Shown here: positions 37,886-54,849 of the stretch, in pieces
Numbering within the stretch: position 1 is the stretch's first letter
How the letters are laid out: every line of letters begins with the position of its first letter
Assembly (NCBI GenBank): GCA_037975125.1
Contig: CM075857.1
Location: forward strand, 86,656,199 to 86,720,198
DNA: 64,000 nucleotides
From: Latrodectus hesperus
Lineage: Eukaryota > Arthropoda > Arachnida > Araneae > Theridiidae
Direction of reading: 5' to 3'
Notes under the pieces: model-generated
Databases searched by the model: none
Seen by the model: the letters and a program-made list of their open reading frames with translations, nothing else
Told to the model about the DNA's origin: nothing
Program-made: the position numbers and the translations under genes

Positions 37886-39480
37886 TGTAAATATTTATAC
37901 AATACGTTTTTTTAATATGCATTAGGAATACTTTATTTAAGCCATTCATTTTTCACATTTAAGAAGAGTTAAAAATTTTCAATTCTTAACTTGAATATTC
38001 AATACACAATTATTTAAACAAACTGATTAAATTTAAAGTTTATTTAGTATTTTGATTTTGCTTGATGTAATAAGATTGATGATTAAAGATCTGCATTTAC
38101 AAATTTTCAATATTTTTTACACATACAAAAATATCTTATTTACATAATTTTTGTTCATTTTGTTTCGTCGTTTGAAATTTGACTTTTATTGTTTATATGT
38201 TAATATTTAATTTCATCAGTTTTCAGAAAAATAATATTTTATATGCTCTGCTTAAAAATATGAACTATTTAATGAATTTAGGAAAATTTTACATATAAAT
38301 AGTTCTTTTTATAGTAACTGAATTTTAATTACAACTGAATCTGATATTAAAAAGTATTTATTAAAATTCTATATTATATTTTATTTGTATATCGTGTACC
38401 TAGAGTGATACGAAGTATTTGTTATGTTTTATTTCACTGACAACAAATATGGATATAGTTTTGTATATTCTTTGCTCATTACTATTTAATAAAGAATTGG
38501 AAATGAATTTTTTACTCATTTACTACTATTTAAAACAATGTATGATTTATAATTTCAAGAAAACACATTGTGGGTTGTTTGTAACCTTAAAATAATGATT
38601 ATTAATTTTAATTTAGCAACAATTCATAATATATTTTATTATTTTTCCACTATATTCATTATACTCACTTGAGAAAAATCACTAATAAAGTATATTTTAA
38701 AATAAGAATGAAGCTCTATCATGATTGATAATCACAGTATTCAGATTTCATCTTGTATCAGAGATTCCACATTGTATTAAATTCCATATCATTATAGACC
38801 TTAACACTTTTATAATAACATATTATCTTCAACAAAATCCCCTTTACAGAAAATATAAAGGGCGTTAATATATTTTTATGAATATTGTATAATTTGATTA
38901 ACTAATTTCATTTTTATTTGTTGATCTGAGCTTCATATACTATGAAACATTTTACTTATTATATTATCTTTATGCAACAAGTGTTATAAAATACTCTTTT
39001 CTTAATTTTTTTTAAAAAATGGAAAATTAATACATATAGAATTTAAAAATTGCTCTGGAAAACCTTCACTTCTCAATACTTTAAATGTTCCATACAAAAA
39101 TGTTCCTTGTTACAAACACTTGTAAAAGTATTTATGTTATTAATCAATTAATGATTTATGTGTAGAAAATAAGACTTGCCAATTTTGCTTATAATCATTA
39201 ATAATATAATATCTTTGGCAAGATTACTTGGTTCTATTCGAAATTATCCTATTTTTTGCCCATTTTAATAGTAATTATACTATTACAAATTTTAAAAATT
39301 AAAAATTTGAAAATGATTTTTTCTTTAAACAAATTGTATAAGTGCTGTTTTTACAAACTTCTAACCAAGCACAGTTATTTGACAAATTTTAGTTACCAAT
39401 TTAAATACACAAAAAGGGAATTCAAAATCATCCTTTAATATAATTTGAATGCTTTTATTCTATTTTTTGACGTATAGAAG
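37886..39480. other. AT-rich desert, no gene seen
   Basis: No element, gene or structured repeat was recognised. Only short frames with random-looking composition. Confidence 0.6.
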
Positions 39481-39900
39481 TCACGTATCATACTCGTATG
39501 AGGTGTAGTAATCAAAACTGCGTATATTTAGTTTCGAAATTCTATGTGTTATTGCCTAGAGAATTCCGTCATTTCTCATCTAGAGCATACTAGTTAGGTT
39601 GGGAACAAACTAATTACGTTTTTATCTTTGAGAAAACAGCTTCAAACAGCTAAACGACAGACAAATTCCACTGTTGGTTAATTAGGCAGCTGAAGCTTAC
39701 GTTGATTATGATCTAGCTGGGCGTAAGACTCGAGCTCAGCATCGATTGTGAGAGGCGCTGAAACTAATTACTACCTTCTAATGATAACTCCTTGCAAACC
39801 GGGAATTAAGCACAGTTCATTTGCTGGGAAAGTAACGTTCCTCTCTCGTACAGTTTAAATTGGAAAGGAAAATTTGAGAGTAGTTTCCCCAACACAGAGT
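39481..39900. promoter_or_regulatory. Candidate non-coding island with three TAATTA sites
   Basis: About 400 bases of non-repetitive, less AT-rich sequence without a coding frame. Homeodomain-type TAATTA words lie at 39611, 39679 and 39765. The second is followed by the E-box CAGCTG (39687-39692). CGAGCTCAGCATCGATTGTG near 39731 is typical of the complexity here. Spaced homeodomain and bHLH words in a unique island suggest a developmental enhancer; this is inference. Confidence 0.28.
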
Positions 39901-42967
<3,067 letters not shown>

Positions 42968-43195
42968 GCATACAAAGTGAAAAGTAGTGGCGTTCACTGT
43001 AATGCGTAAAAATAATTATATTCAGCAATTTTTGCTATCTCATTTCTTGTAATAGCTTTATTTAATAATAATATAAGTTCCCGCATGTACCTTACAGAAG
43101 AGAGAAATTGTTTTTGTATTAGCATTTAAGCATGCTTCTTATTGGAAGTCTATCTTGCTAAAAATTGTGAATATTGAGGATTGAATATAATAAGC
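42968..43195 (-). mobile_element. Internally deleted mariner copy, inferred
   Basis: The segment 43060-43190 shares ordered words with the N-terminal part of the neighbouring mariner (TAATAATATAAGT, AGAAATTGTTTTTG and AGTCTATCT-GCAAAA, matching 44105-44225). The segment 42968-43035 matches 43205-43268 (CAAAGTGAAAAGTAGTGGCG versus CAAAGTGAAAAGCAGTGGCA, then GCGTAAAAATAATTAT), which is the 3' flank of that mariner. Read on the minus strand it is an N-terminal piece fused to the 3' end, with the catalytic middle missing. The alignment is diverged and by eye. Confidence 0.5.
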
Positions 43196-43204
43196 ATAGT
43201 AGAG

Positions 43205-44290
43205 ACAAAGTGAAAAGCAGTGGCATTCTCTGTCCTGCGTAAAAATAATTATGTTCAGTACTTTTTACTAGTTTTTTTCTGGAAAATGTTCTTAATAATG
43301 TTAGATCCACAAGAAAGTTCTGTCCATTTTTGGAAAAAAACAAATTACAAATTTTTCGTAACGTTAATAAACTTTATTAAATAATATAATTGACATTATT
43401 ATTAATGGCTTCTTGCCAGGGTAAGAGCAATTTGCATACCCTATTTTAAAAAATGTTTCCCCAAAGAAAAAAAATGGGAATTGTGTTTTGTTGATATCCT
43501 CTATATTTTTGAATTTTTTGCCCTTCAAAAAATTGTGTAAGCACAAAAACATAGGGATAGCTGAAGGGTTATAGTTTGAGGAATATGGTGCATGAGACAG
43601 AATTTTTCTTCCTAATTCTGCAACTTTTTTGACGAAATCTTTTTTGGCCTTTTCCTTGGAAAACTGCTAACATCTTTTCTTGAACTTATTTCTTTATATT
43701 ATCCAATAACTAACAATTATTTTCCGAATTGAGCTTTTTGTTCAATTTTTAATGCTTTTAATGCATTGGTACTCAAATGTCCCGTCATTACACTCCTTTT
43801 CCTTATGATGCTTTTGTAGATAATCCACTTTTCATCTCCAGTTAATATCCGGATCAAGAAAGGATCGATTTAGTCCTGAACAAGCAGAGAAAGGCATATA
43901 ATAGCTCGATCATCAATATTATTCTGACTTGATTCATATGGCAACCATTTGGAATACTTCAACACCAATCATATCTTCCGAATATGGTTTAAAGTAGTTT
44001 TCTTAGCTAAATTAAGCTTTCTGCAATCAATGTTGTTAGAAAAAGATCTTGCTCTAATATGGTTTTAGCAACAGTCCGATCAACAGTCAGAACTTTCATA
44101 TGCACCTAATAATATAAGTCCCTGTATTTTGCTCACAGTCGAAGAAATTGTTTTTGAAACAAAGAGAATTTCAATATGTCTCTAACATTTAGTCTATCTA
44201 GGCAAAAGCTGCGATTATAGATGGTTAACCACTTTTTGAACAATATTCTAAATACTTCTTATATCAACTTTCTCCATTATTTTAATCGAT
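43205..44290 (-). pseudogene. Decayed mariner transposase
   Basis: Minus-strand mariner relic, with the probable 3' end down to 43205. The N-terminal part is poorly readable. From about 44010, RKLNLAKKTTLNHIRKI and WLPYESSQNNIDDRAIICL match the linker before the catalytic core. IDPFLIRILTGDEKWIIYKS and IIRKRS near 43860-43800 hold the first catalytic Asp (GDEKW). The middle is compressed and frame-shifted; KKVAELGRKILSHAPYSS near 43630-43580 shows the region after the second Asp. Then NYNPSAIPMFLCLHNFLKGK and KFKNIEDINKT (43364-43552 frame) follow. Family PSDYHLF has become PSAIPMF, so the third Asp is lost. Several stops confirm a pseudogene. Confidence 0.85.
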
Positions 44291-45900
44291 TAAGAATCCT
44301 TGTTCCTTTAATATCTTTTAAGCTATATTAACTCTAGTGTTACTCCCAGAGGGACAGAATGATATTTTCCATGTTCAAATGTAATATATCTACCATAATG
44401 TTTGTCCACCAATTATAGTCTTTCAATGATTACATTTTTGATTACTATTATCTGATGTAACTGCGCTTTATATGTGATAAGTGTGCATTTTGCATAATTT
44501 GATTTCTGAAACCCTTTGGCTTCATGTTTATCTATTGGCAGAAACTGTTCTGTCACATGAAATTAAACATCTTTTTCACATATTCTGCATAAAACATATT
44601 TTTATTTTTATTTGAATTTTAGTTATTTTATATTTCTAAATATTTTCTACGCATGTGCGAACTTTATATGTATTCTACAATAATGCATTAATTAATCCTC
44701 TAATTAATTTAAATAGTTTTCTTCGTAATATTCAAATTATTTAATTTGCTAGTTACTTTTCATTATTTTCTTTTGTTTGACTTATGGATTTGAAATATTT
44801 AAATGATAAATAGGAAGAAAGTTGTTTCTATATACAGACCCTTCTTGCTTCTTACGATAGTTAGATGCTCTTTTAGTCTTCTAATAAGTATAATTCAACT
44901 AAAAATATTATGCAATGTATACCATATGACTGATATAACATATTACTATTTTCACATATTCTTAAAATAGTAAATTTTCTTTTCATGTTTTAATAAAAAT
45001 TGCTTTATAAGTAAACTTTAACATGAAATGTGAATTAGTCGCATTGAAACAGTTGAATGTTAAATGTAGTTACTCAGGAAAGGGAATGACGAGAAAACAA
45101 TTCAAATTTGTTTCGAAATAGCGAAGAGTTACTCAAAGTGTATTATAACAAAATTAGTTTGATTTTTTCCTTTTGGCAATATTGTGAATAAGATTATGAC
45201 ACTATGGATTTGTTACTCTCTATTGATTTAATAATTTTTAATACAACATTTTCTCATAGTTTTACTATATATGACACAGTTTGAATTATTTTCCACTTTC
45301 GTGGACAATTTGAAACGGAAATGATAATGTATATAATAGTAGTGTTAATGTTACACAGCAAAAAAAAAAAAAGACTGTAATTGAACATTTTATGAACCAC
45401 TGGCTCATTACACTTGTTATTTAAATTACAAGTTATTTTTATTCTTTCTTGAAAGAAATAACGACCTTCGAAACATATCCGAGAAATGAATATTTCATTA
45501 CTTACTACGTTTGCTAAGCAAATGATATAACGCTAGAACAAATGATAATGATCATGCAAATGCAGATTTTGCATGGAAATTCCATTTAGAATAGCGCAAT
45601 TCTTGTGTTTGAATGAATGAAGTCCATTACAGAATGTTCTGTGTAATGTATACAAATTTCATTTGATTCCTTAATTTAAATCAGAAACTCTTACATTCCT
45701 TAGAAAGAAAAATCATTTCATTATTCTATAGTGCAAGTGATATTTCTTCTTTAAATCAATTTGCGCAACTTATTCGATCACAGAGCTTAAATTATCATCA
45801 TTATACATATAGAAATTATTAAAATTTTGTTTCAATTTTAGACATGTATTTGCATAAAAAATAATCTGTTAAGCTTGAATGAGTGGGGAAAATGTCAAAA
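44291..45900. other. AT-rich desert, no gene seen
   Basis: A slightly less AT-rich patch at 45460-45660 contains an octamer-like ATGCAAAT (45554-45561) followed by ATTTTGCAT. This is suggestive of a POU site but isolated. An A12 run lies at about 45360. Nothing else was recognised. Confidence 0.45.
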
Positions 45901-46504
45901 AACATGTTCTTATTTCAAATTATTATATCTTCATATTCATTAGATACGGAATTCAGATAAGTAATAATGGTTTTTGACTTATCAAAAACATTATTTAGGT
46001 ATAATCTTTGTCTCAAACTAAGTGAGTTTATTGGTTGAACTAGTGTCAATGAAATTTCAGTTTGCTTTGTTTGTCACTCAACTATCACTTTTTGTATACG
46101 AGAGCAATCTATACCGGGACTTACAGTTTAAAATGGATTATGACCTACAGAAACATCCATGCCTAAAGTGGGATTCAAACCCACGAAGTGTAAAACCGAA
46201 AACATGTTCTTATTTCAAATTATTACACCTTCATAATGATTAGTTACGCAGTTCAGATAAGTAATTATGGTTTTTGACGTATCACAAAAAACAATACTTA
46301 GGTATAATTTTTATCTCAAACTAAATGAGTTTATTGGTTGAACTAGTGTCAATGAAATTTCAGTTTGCTTCGTTTGTCGCTAAACTATTACTATTTATAT
46401 ACGAGAGCAAACTATACCAGGACTTACAGTTTGAAATGGATTATGATCTTTTAAAAACATCCATGCCTAAAGTGGGATTCAAACCCACGAAGTGTAAAAC
46501 CGAA
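45901..46504. repeat. Tandem duplication, 300-bp unit, two copies
   Basis: Copy one 45901-46200 and copy two 46201-46504 both start AACATGTTCTTATTTCAAAT and end CCACGAAGTGTAAAACCGAA. They match along their length with moderate divergence. The unit holds about 170 bases of AT-rich flank plus most of a minus-strand SINE. The join cuts the SINE in copy one, while copy two keeps the SINE head. Duplication therefore followed SINE insertion. AAAACAT-type microhomology is present at the junctions. Confidence 0.95.
46069..46200 (-). mobile_element. tRNA-derived SINE, head truncated by the duplication join
   Basis: On the minus strand it reads TTCGGTTTTACACTTCGTGG, then GTTTGAATCCCACTTTAGGC (B-box region) and the body to GTGACAAAC, matching the SINE at 36353-36534. 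The A-box head is missing because the 300-bp duplication starts inside the element. Confidence 0.85.
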
Positions 46505-46541
46505 GGCAAAAACATTAACCATTAAGCTGGCAGCTCGGCAT
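46370..46541 (-). mobile_element. tRNA-derived SINE, complete length
   Basis: On the minus strand it reads GAGCTGCCAGCTTAATGGTT (A-box head), GTGGGTTTGAATCCCAC (B box, one change from consensus), ACTGTAAGTCCTGGTATAG body, and ends TTAGCGACAAACGAAGC. Same family as 36353-36534 but clearly more diverged. Flanks are obscured by the tandem duplication, so its target-site duplication cannot be fixed. Confidence 0.85.
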
Positions 46542-46556
46542 CAATGAGCTTTTCTT

Positions 46557-46575
46557 CCCCCCCCCCAAAAAAAAA
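46557..46575. repeat. C10-A9 homopolymer junction
   Basis: A run of ten C directly followed by nine A, just beyond the SINE head. A G-quadruplex is not expected from one run. The length is prone to sequencing and slippage errors. Confidence 0.95.
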
Positions 46576-48124
46576 TGCCTCGTGGTTAGAGTATGAGCAA
46601 ATTTAGTGGTGCAAAAGAACTGGAATACGAAACTGATGGTGTACTCTATTCACCTTATTTGTATTTCTCTATTTAAGAAAAAAATACAATTAGAAATAAA
46701 CATTGAGTCTAATTAACTAGTGTATTAATAAATTAAAAGTTATGTTATTAGATGCTAATAATAAATAAGATGCTCCTCTCAAAAATATACTATTGTTTAA
46801 AAATAAAATGATTTCTATAAAAAAATTGTATATGTATAAACGTAAGCAAATATAAATCTATTAGTTTGATATCTTTAATCCTTTAGCTTGGCTATGATTA
46901 CTTAATTTTCCTGAACAGTAACTACATTTTATTAAAAATATTTACATATCGAATAAAATAAAATAAAAATTATATTCTACACAAAGTTAAAAATTTGAAA
47001 TTCAATTTTAAATAATACCCAATATAGTCAAGAAATGAATAACAAAACTTTCGATTCTAAAAGGAAATTGCGTTTTAAGGAAGTTAGGAAATTTTCAAGC
47101 ATTTCTAAAATGTAAAGGAAATCTGAAAAACCATAAGGTTTTTTAAATGTTTAACTGTTCGTATTTAATATTTATTAATCATTCAAAAATGTTTCATAGT
47201 AAAAATATTGTTAATAATATTTTGTTGACAAAAATAATTATTTTAAAGCATTAAAAATAAAATGTTCTTCTATAAAGCTATATAACTGTAACGGAAATCT
47301 GAAAACATTTACTATATAAATAAAGGTACAAGTTTATGAAAATTTTAAAAATAAATTTAAGCAATCAAATATCATATACATGCGTTAAAATATGTGCAAA
47401 TTACTTTGAGAATGGTAAGAATAGAATAATGGTTGGTTTCAAATCAGAAAAGGAATGAAAATATAAGGCATTCAAATTTCTTAAAGAACAAAAGGATTTT
47501 ATAAAAAATATTTGTTTCCAATAAGGGACTAATAAAATATAAAAAGTTTATTTCATTCAAAAAAATTAAAAAAGAACATTTGCTGTGTTCTTCTCAGCAA
47601 AATAGTTGGAAAAAAATACATGATAAATATATAAGTTAAGAAACAATAATATATAACCATCAAGTTTCACTTTAATTATTTGACTGCAAGATCGATCGCA
47701 AAAGATTACAGTTTTTTTTCTCTCATGTACTTTCTTAATATCGCTATATAAAGATAAATAAAAGTTCTTGTAATCATTTTTACTAAAACAAATCAAAAAG
47801 GATATTCAATATAGTAGTAGAAATGCGACTTCTGTGGAATTATTTATAAATCAGTAACTGTTTCCACGAAATAAAAGCTAAAAAAACATAGTACTTGTTG
47901 CATACGATACCATTTTTAACAAATAATTATATAATAATGAAATTACTATTGCAAGTTTACATTTCAATTGATCTGGGAATTATAATCACAAATCAAGTCG
48001 TAATCATTACACACAACGTCAAATGGATGTTTGTTTGCCTCTTGTGCCAATGGCGTGCTGCTAATAGAAATTATTAGCATCATGTATTATTAGCATGATT
48101 ATCGAAATACAACTTCTGCTTATG
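46576..48124. other. AT-rich desert, no gene seen
   Basis: Short frames such as 47566-47796 (minus) show no known domain. A less AT-rich patch begins at about 48000. Confidence 0.5.
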
Positions 48125-48376
48125 TTAAATTGCACGTAGATGGCGCTTTTGTAAGTACATGTAATTTGTTCTATTTTCTCCTAAAGTAAGTGGCAACTTC
48201 CTTTTTCGTTGCTCTTGTTTATAAGCAACGCATTCTTTGTTCTGTACCGCAATAAGCTTTAAAAAATAATCTGTAGAGTTCACTGCAATTTGGATTTCTC
48301 GCATATTTATTGCAAACGCACAATCAGCTTCATTTGCTGTGAATGCCACCTTATGGAAATCAGTTGGATTTTGCAT
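48125..48376 (-). CDS. Unrecognised 83-codon ORF, coding status doubtful
   Basis: I do not recognise this product. The frame begins MQNPTDFHKVAFTANEADC and continues through a mixed-charge stretch to a Lys/Arg-rich segment (KQEQRKRKLPLTLGENR, about residues 53-69). It ends in a basic C-terminus. Composition is more protein-like and less AT-driven than most frames here, and the block 48000-48400 is GC-richer than its surroundings. No signal peptide, membrane segment or known domain is visible, and there is no partner exon. It could be an exon of an unknown gene, an element fragment, or chance reading of a conserved non-coding block. Confidence 0.15.
   Translation of the reverse strand: MQNPTDFHKVAFTANEADCAFAINMREIQIAVNSTDYFLKLIAVQNKECVAYKQEQRKRKLPLTLGENRTNYMYLQKRHLRAI
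48136..48148 (-). promoter_or_regulatory. Insect CTCF-like word
   Basis: On the minus strand the bases read AAGCGCCATCTAC, close to the AGRKGGCGC/GCGCCATCT-type core described for Drosophila CTCF. A single short match in the GC-richer 48.0-48.4 kb block; weak on its own. Confidence 0.2.
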
Positions 48377-48988
48377 AACACTGGTGTCACATGTTACTAT
48401 GTATATCTTACCATGTTATCGCTCTCGAATTTGTTTACTTAATTCCTCTTAAAATAGTCGAAAATGCAGGTATACTTTAAACATTTTTTTACTGTGACTA
48501 CCTAACTCACAATTCTATTTTATGATAAATTGTAAAGCAAAATAATACTCCAATATGTGCATTGTTTTTACAATTTTCATTAAGAATGAGATAAATTTTA
48601 TTTACTTAAAAATTAAGATGTTAAATCTTTTTGGGAGATAACATACAAACATGCATATCTTGCAAGGCCATTTACAACAGCATATCTACACAAGCATAAT
48701 AGTTTGTAATGACTTTTGCAAAATAATATTTTTTTATGTTTAGATTATTAAAGATTATAACAATAATATAATTTCTTGATTGTATAACTCTTTCTCTTGA
48801 AATTGGGAAAACATTTTAAGTGGCTTTAATGAGTCATAGAAACACCATGGTGAGATTTTATTAGAATAAAAAATAAAATTATCAGGGTTTGTTTGTAGTT
48901 CTTAGTTATTAATGTTGATTTACAAAAGCATCTTTTAAGAAGGAGTACTTCTAATTAATAAAATTGTACTTTGAATTCCTAAAATTTC
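48377..48988. other. AT-rich desert, no gene seen
   Basis: No frame, element or motif was recognised. Confidence 0.55.
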
Positions 48989-49091
48989 TTGGGGAATTAA
49001 TTATTTCAATGTTGGGGAATTAATTCTTTTAATTTTGGGGAATTAATTCCTTTAATTTTGGGGAATTAATTCTTTCTTGGGGAATTCAATT
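48989..49091. repeat. 23-bp minisatellite, five units
   Basis: TTGGGGAATTAATT starts at 48989, 49012, 49035, 49058 and 49077. The first four are exactly 23 bases apart and the last interval is 19. Units differ slightly after the core (ATTTCAATG, CTTTTAATT, CCTTTAATT). Confidence 0.95.
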
Positions 49092-51699
<2,608 letters not shown>

Positions 51700-52080
51700 C
51701 AAAGTACGTTATTAAATTTATAGATCTTGTTCATCAGAAAAAATTCTTAATCACTCAGATTCGATCTGATTGGACGATATATCGATATCCTTATCTTATC
51801 ATTTCCAATAAAATTCCCGAATCAACTTCTAAGCCGTTGAAAGATTTCTCTTGGCGTTAGCTGGTAAAACATTCAAGTTTTATATTTTTCTCTCCTGTCG
51901 CAGTTATCGATTTCAGATAATAGAATGAGAAATCGGGAAATTTAGGACAAAGTTTATGTGCAACCTATATTAATGTAGGCAATCTAACAATTCCTTACAC
52001 TTCTTATTCAGAATCGATTGCATTCATTCTGATCTTTTCAAGTTGATGGCATCATTACAACCATAAAAATAGCGTCTTAA
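51700..52080. promoter_or_regulatory. Candidate non-coding island with GATA words
   Basis: This non-repetitive, less AT-rich block contains GATATCCTTATCTTATCATT (from about 51784), with adjoining GATA/TATC words, and TTATCGATTTCAGATAATAG near 51904. Clusters of GATA sites suggest an enhancer; no coding frame or element is seen. Inference only. Confidence 0.22.
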
Positions 52081-52393
52081 GGTTCTTTTCTAAATTGGAT
52101 ATTTAGTTTTATAAGATTTTCGATAAAATATTTCTCTTGGTCCATTTCTTTCAAAATTTTTTTTTCTAAATTCAATAACTGTCATTTGTTATTATTGCCA
52201 GCAATTTTGAATATTTAAAAAACGTAAAAAATGAAAATATGTAATAGATATAGTGATAAACCAGATAAAATGCCACTTAAAAATAATGTCGAATCAAATA
52301 ATTATTTCAAAAGATTTATATTCTTAAAATTTTAAAGTCTTTTTTTCACGTTTTGTGTACAGGAAAATAATAATAAAAAATAAATTCTATATG

Positions 52394-52535
52394 GCCAACC
52401 GATGGTGGAGTGGTTAGCTTTCCTAACTTTGAATCAGTATCTCGCGTGTGGAAGTCCTGGTTCCAGCGTAGATGTTACTTTCTTTCAACCCACACACAAT
52501 AAAACAATATATGTGTGTGTGTGTGTGTGTTTTTT
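52394..52535 (+). mobile_element. Degraded tRNA-type SINE with a (TG)n tail
   Basis: CCGATGGTGGAGTGGTTAGC (from about 52398) is an A-box-like head. GTGTGGAAGTCCTGGTTCC about 45 bases on sits where a B box (GGTTCGANTCC) is expected but is mutated. A short unique body ends in ACAATAAAACAATA, followed by (TG)10 and a T run. The head resembles the 36353 SINE (GGTTAGC) but the body differs, so it is probably a second SINE family. Confidence 0.55.
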
Positions 52536-53133
52536 TTTACTCTTTCACTTTCGGGTCGAATGCATACACAAGAGCTATATTGGCACATACACAAGTGCTG
52601 GATAGGTATATCCTAAGGGATGCAGGGAATTAGAAAAAAAATTTCTATATTAATCAATTACGCTTATAAGTACAAAAATATAAGATAAAGAAACTGATAA
52701 AGAAACTAAAATTTAAAAATAATATAAATTTTAACATTTAATAATAGGAATTGAATTAACATCATAAAAGAAATATTTTAAGAAATTTAATGTAATCATG
52801 GATACAAATAAATGCGAGTTTTGAAATTTTGATTCTTAAATAATTGAATTCATATTTTTAATTGTATTCAGATTATGTATAAAAGAGCTTATAAACTCTA
52901 AAATATAATTTTGTTGTACATTACAATTTTTTTAATAGCTTCCAATGTAAAATATAACACATTAATTGCAGTTTCTAAAATATTCATTACTCTTATAGCA
53001 TATGTATTAAAACAATGATAAATTCTGCTGTTAAATAAGGTATGATAAAGCTTAAAATACTAAATATTGTTATTGCATTTTAAAATAACGGCAATTATAT
53101 CTACATAGTGTCATCAAATAAGTTTACATAATG
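52536..53133. other. Short composition patch then AT-rich desert
   Basis: 52545-52630 is slightly GC-richer and may be the remainder of an inserted element. The rest shows nothing. Confidence 0.45.
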
Positions 53134-53619
53134 ATACCCCCTCAAGTCCCATACTGCCTCATAGTGTGCACTAGTTGCCGGTGAGGGCGTGTTCCTGGGT
53201 GAAGTGGATGAAGTACGTCGGGAGAGTAATCTCCTGGTAAGGTCACCCAAGGCGTGAAGGTTACTCCACTATGTCCAGCTAAAGCCTCGGGCAACGGAGC
53301 AAAGTTAGACTTCAACCCTTGGGTTCTGCCTTGGGTGATCCATGTATTCTGTACCAACAGAAGCTGCTCTTACACCCCAGACGAAGTGGCCACCTGCTTG
53401 TTCAGAGACACGTCTCTGGTACCAAGGTCTACCCTCTCTGTCCCAAATGTCGAGTGGTTCAGGCTTCCCCATCTCATATTTTTCAGTGCATTAGGTGTGA
53501 GAGAGGGGGCATGGAGTTGAGACCGGAGGTTGTGCTTGAGAGACTGACTATTTTTTGATTCATGGGGCTGGTGTGATGGTACTGTCAGGCCAGTCGGGGA
53601 TAAGCAACAACAACAACAT
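53134..53619 (+). pseudogene. Non-LTR retrotransposon 3' end with (CAA)n tail, copy A
   Basis: From about 53350 the plus strand reads the C-terminal end of a jockey/I-like ORF2 protein. RRSGHLLVQRHVSGTK precedes YPLCPKCRVVQASPSHIFQC, a C-x2-C-x8-H-x3-C motif, then ELRPEVVLERLTIF and an in-frame stop where copy B has Gly. A 3' UTR of about 50 bases ends GATAAGCAACAACAACAACA. The last 238 bases match 58613-58850 with about ten mismatches by eye. The upstream part (53134-53350) is GC-richer and probably belongs to the element, or to another one, but I cannot read it; an antisense frame there is a shadow. Confidence 0.8.
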
Positions 53620-54849
53620 AATGTAGATTTTACTAAATGTAGTCATTGTTTCTAGGGATCATTTTAATGGAAAATCAATACATATGAAACACTCTCCTGG
53701 ACATAATATGCAAATTTCATAATTAAAACAATTCCATTGAAGGGCTAATAAATATTAAAAAATTCTTAGTAATAATGATTAAACTTAACTTTCATTTAAT
53801 TCTACAAATTAAGAAATATAACTGGTTAGATAAAACAATAAATAAATTAAGTGTGTATTAAATTGTTTTTATGGAATGCTGCTAAAGCAGAATACTTAAA
53901 CATACAAACCAATTTGAAATTCATACAAATAATGAAATATATGAAAGATAAATTAAATAATAAAGTAATTAAGAGAAATAATAAAGTAATTGGAATGTCA
54001 CTTTCCATTAATATTCAAGATGAAAAAGGCACTTTTTATTTATAATGTGTTCTAGATGTAAATATTCTTTAAGTATGTACCTAGAAAAGAAATAATAATT
54101 TTTTTTCATTAAAGACATTAAAAAGAAAGCAAAATTATAAATGGTAGATCTTCAAATTCAATTTAACAATTGCCACCATGATATATTTACACAGATGATA
54201 AGAAATAGTCAACTTTACATAAGAAAGTCTGTTCTCAAACCAAAATTCTAGACTATGTTGATTGAAGATAATGGGTTGAAGATTATGATAAATGTAAACA
54301 CCGCAAAGTTCATGGTTACAGGGATGCAATTCAGAAATATTTGAACAGTAATTACGTTTTTCTTGTACAAATTGTTTTGAGCACTGAAACGGGTAACAAA
54401 CGTAAATTATTTGTAAAGAAGAACATTATAAAGCATTAATTGCAATTTAGAGATAGAATAGTTGGACATTCGGAGTATCAATCAGGAAGTCCGAAGTGTT
54501 TCTTGTTGAAAAATCTTAATAAAGCGTATTGCCTTAATCAAGTGTTTAAATTTGCAAACAAGAAGACTCTTCTCAATGAATTTATCAAGATTGCTTTACC
54601 GGCCTTACCAAAGCAACGCGAATTTATTTTCGAAATCACAAGCTAAGACGAGATCCCTGTTGCATAATAAGTATGAGGAATTTGGTTAGAAAATTTGAAA
54701 AAAGTTGATGAACTCTCAATTGTGTTTGATCATAATGATAATTTGTCCCAGTTGAAGTTGTTAATTTACATAATTACAATTATTGCTGCTTCCTAGCATA
54801 ATACAAGAAATGTTGCTCACAGTTTAGATTTAACAAGACCAACAGTTCT
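53620..54849. other. AT-rich desert with short unrecognised frames
   Basis: A 68-codon frame at 54440-54646 (KCFLLKNLNKAYCLNQVFKF) looks more protein-like than most and directly precedes the DDE relic. It could be a remnant of that element's N-terminal region, but no motif proves it. Confidence 0.35.

Noticed and set aside
53142..53357. 71-codon minus-strand frame in the GC-richer block before the 53.4 kb retrotransposon end
   Set aside because: Overlaps sequence probably belonging to a plus-strand element and has no known domain.
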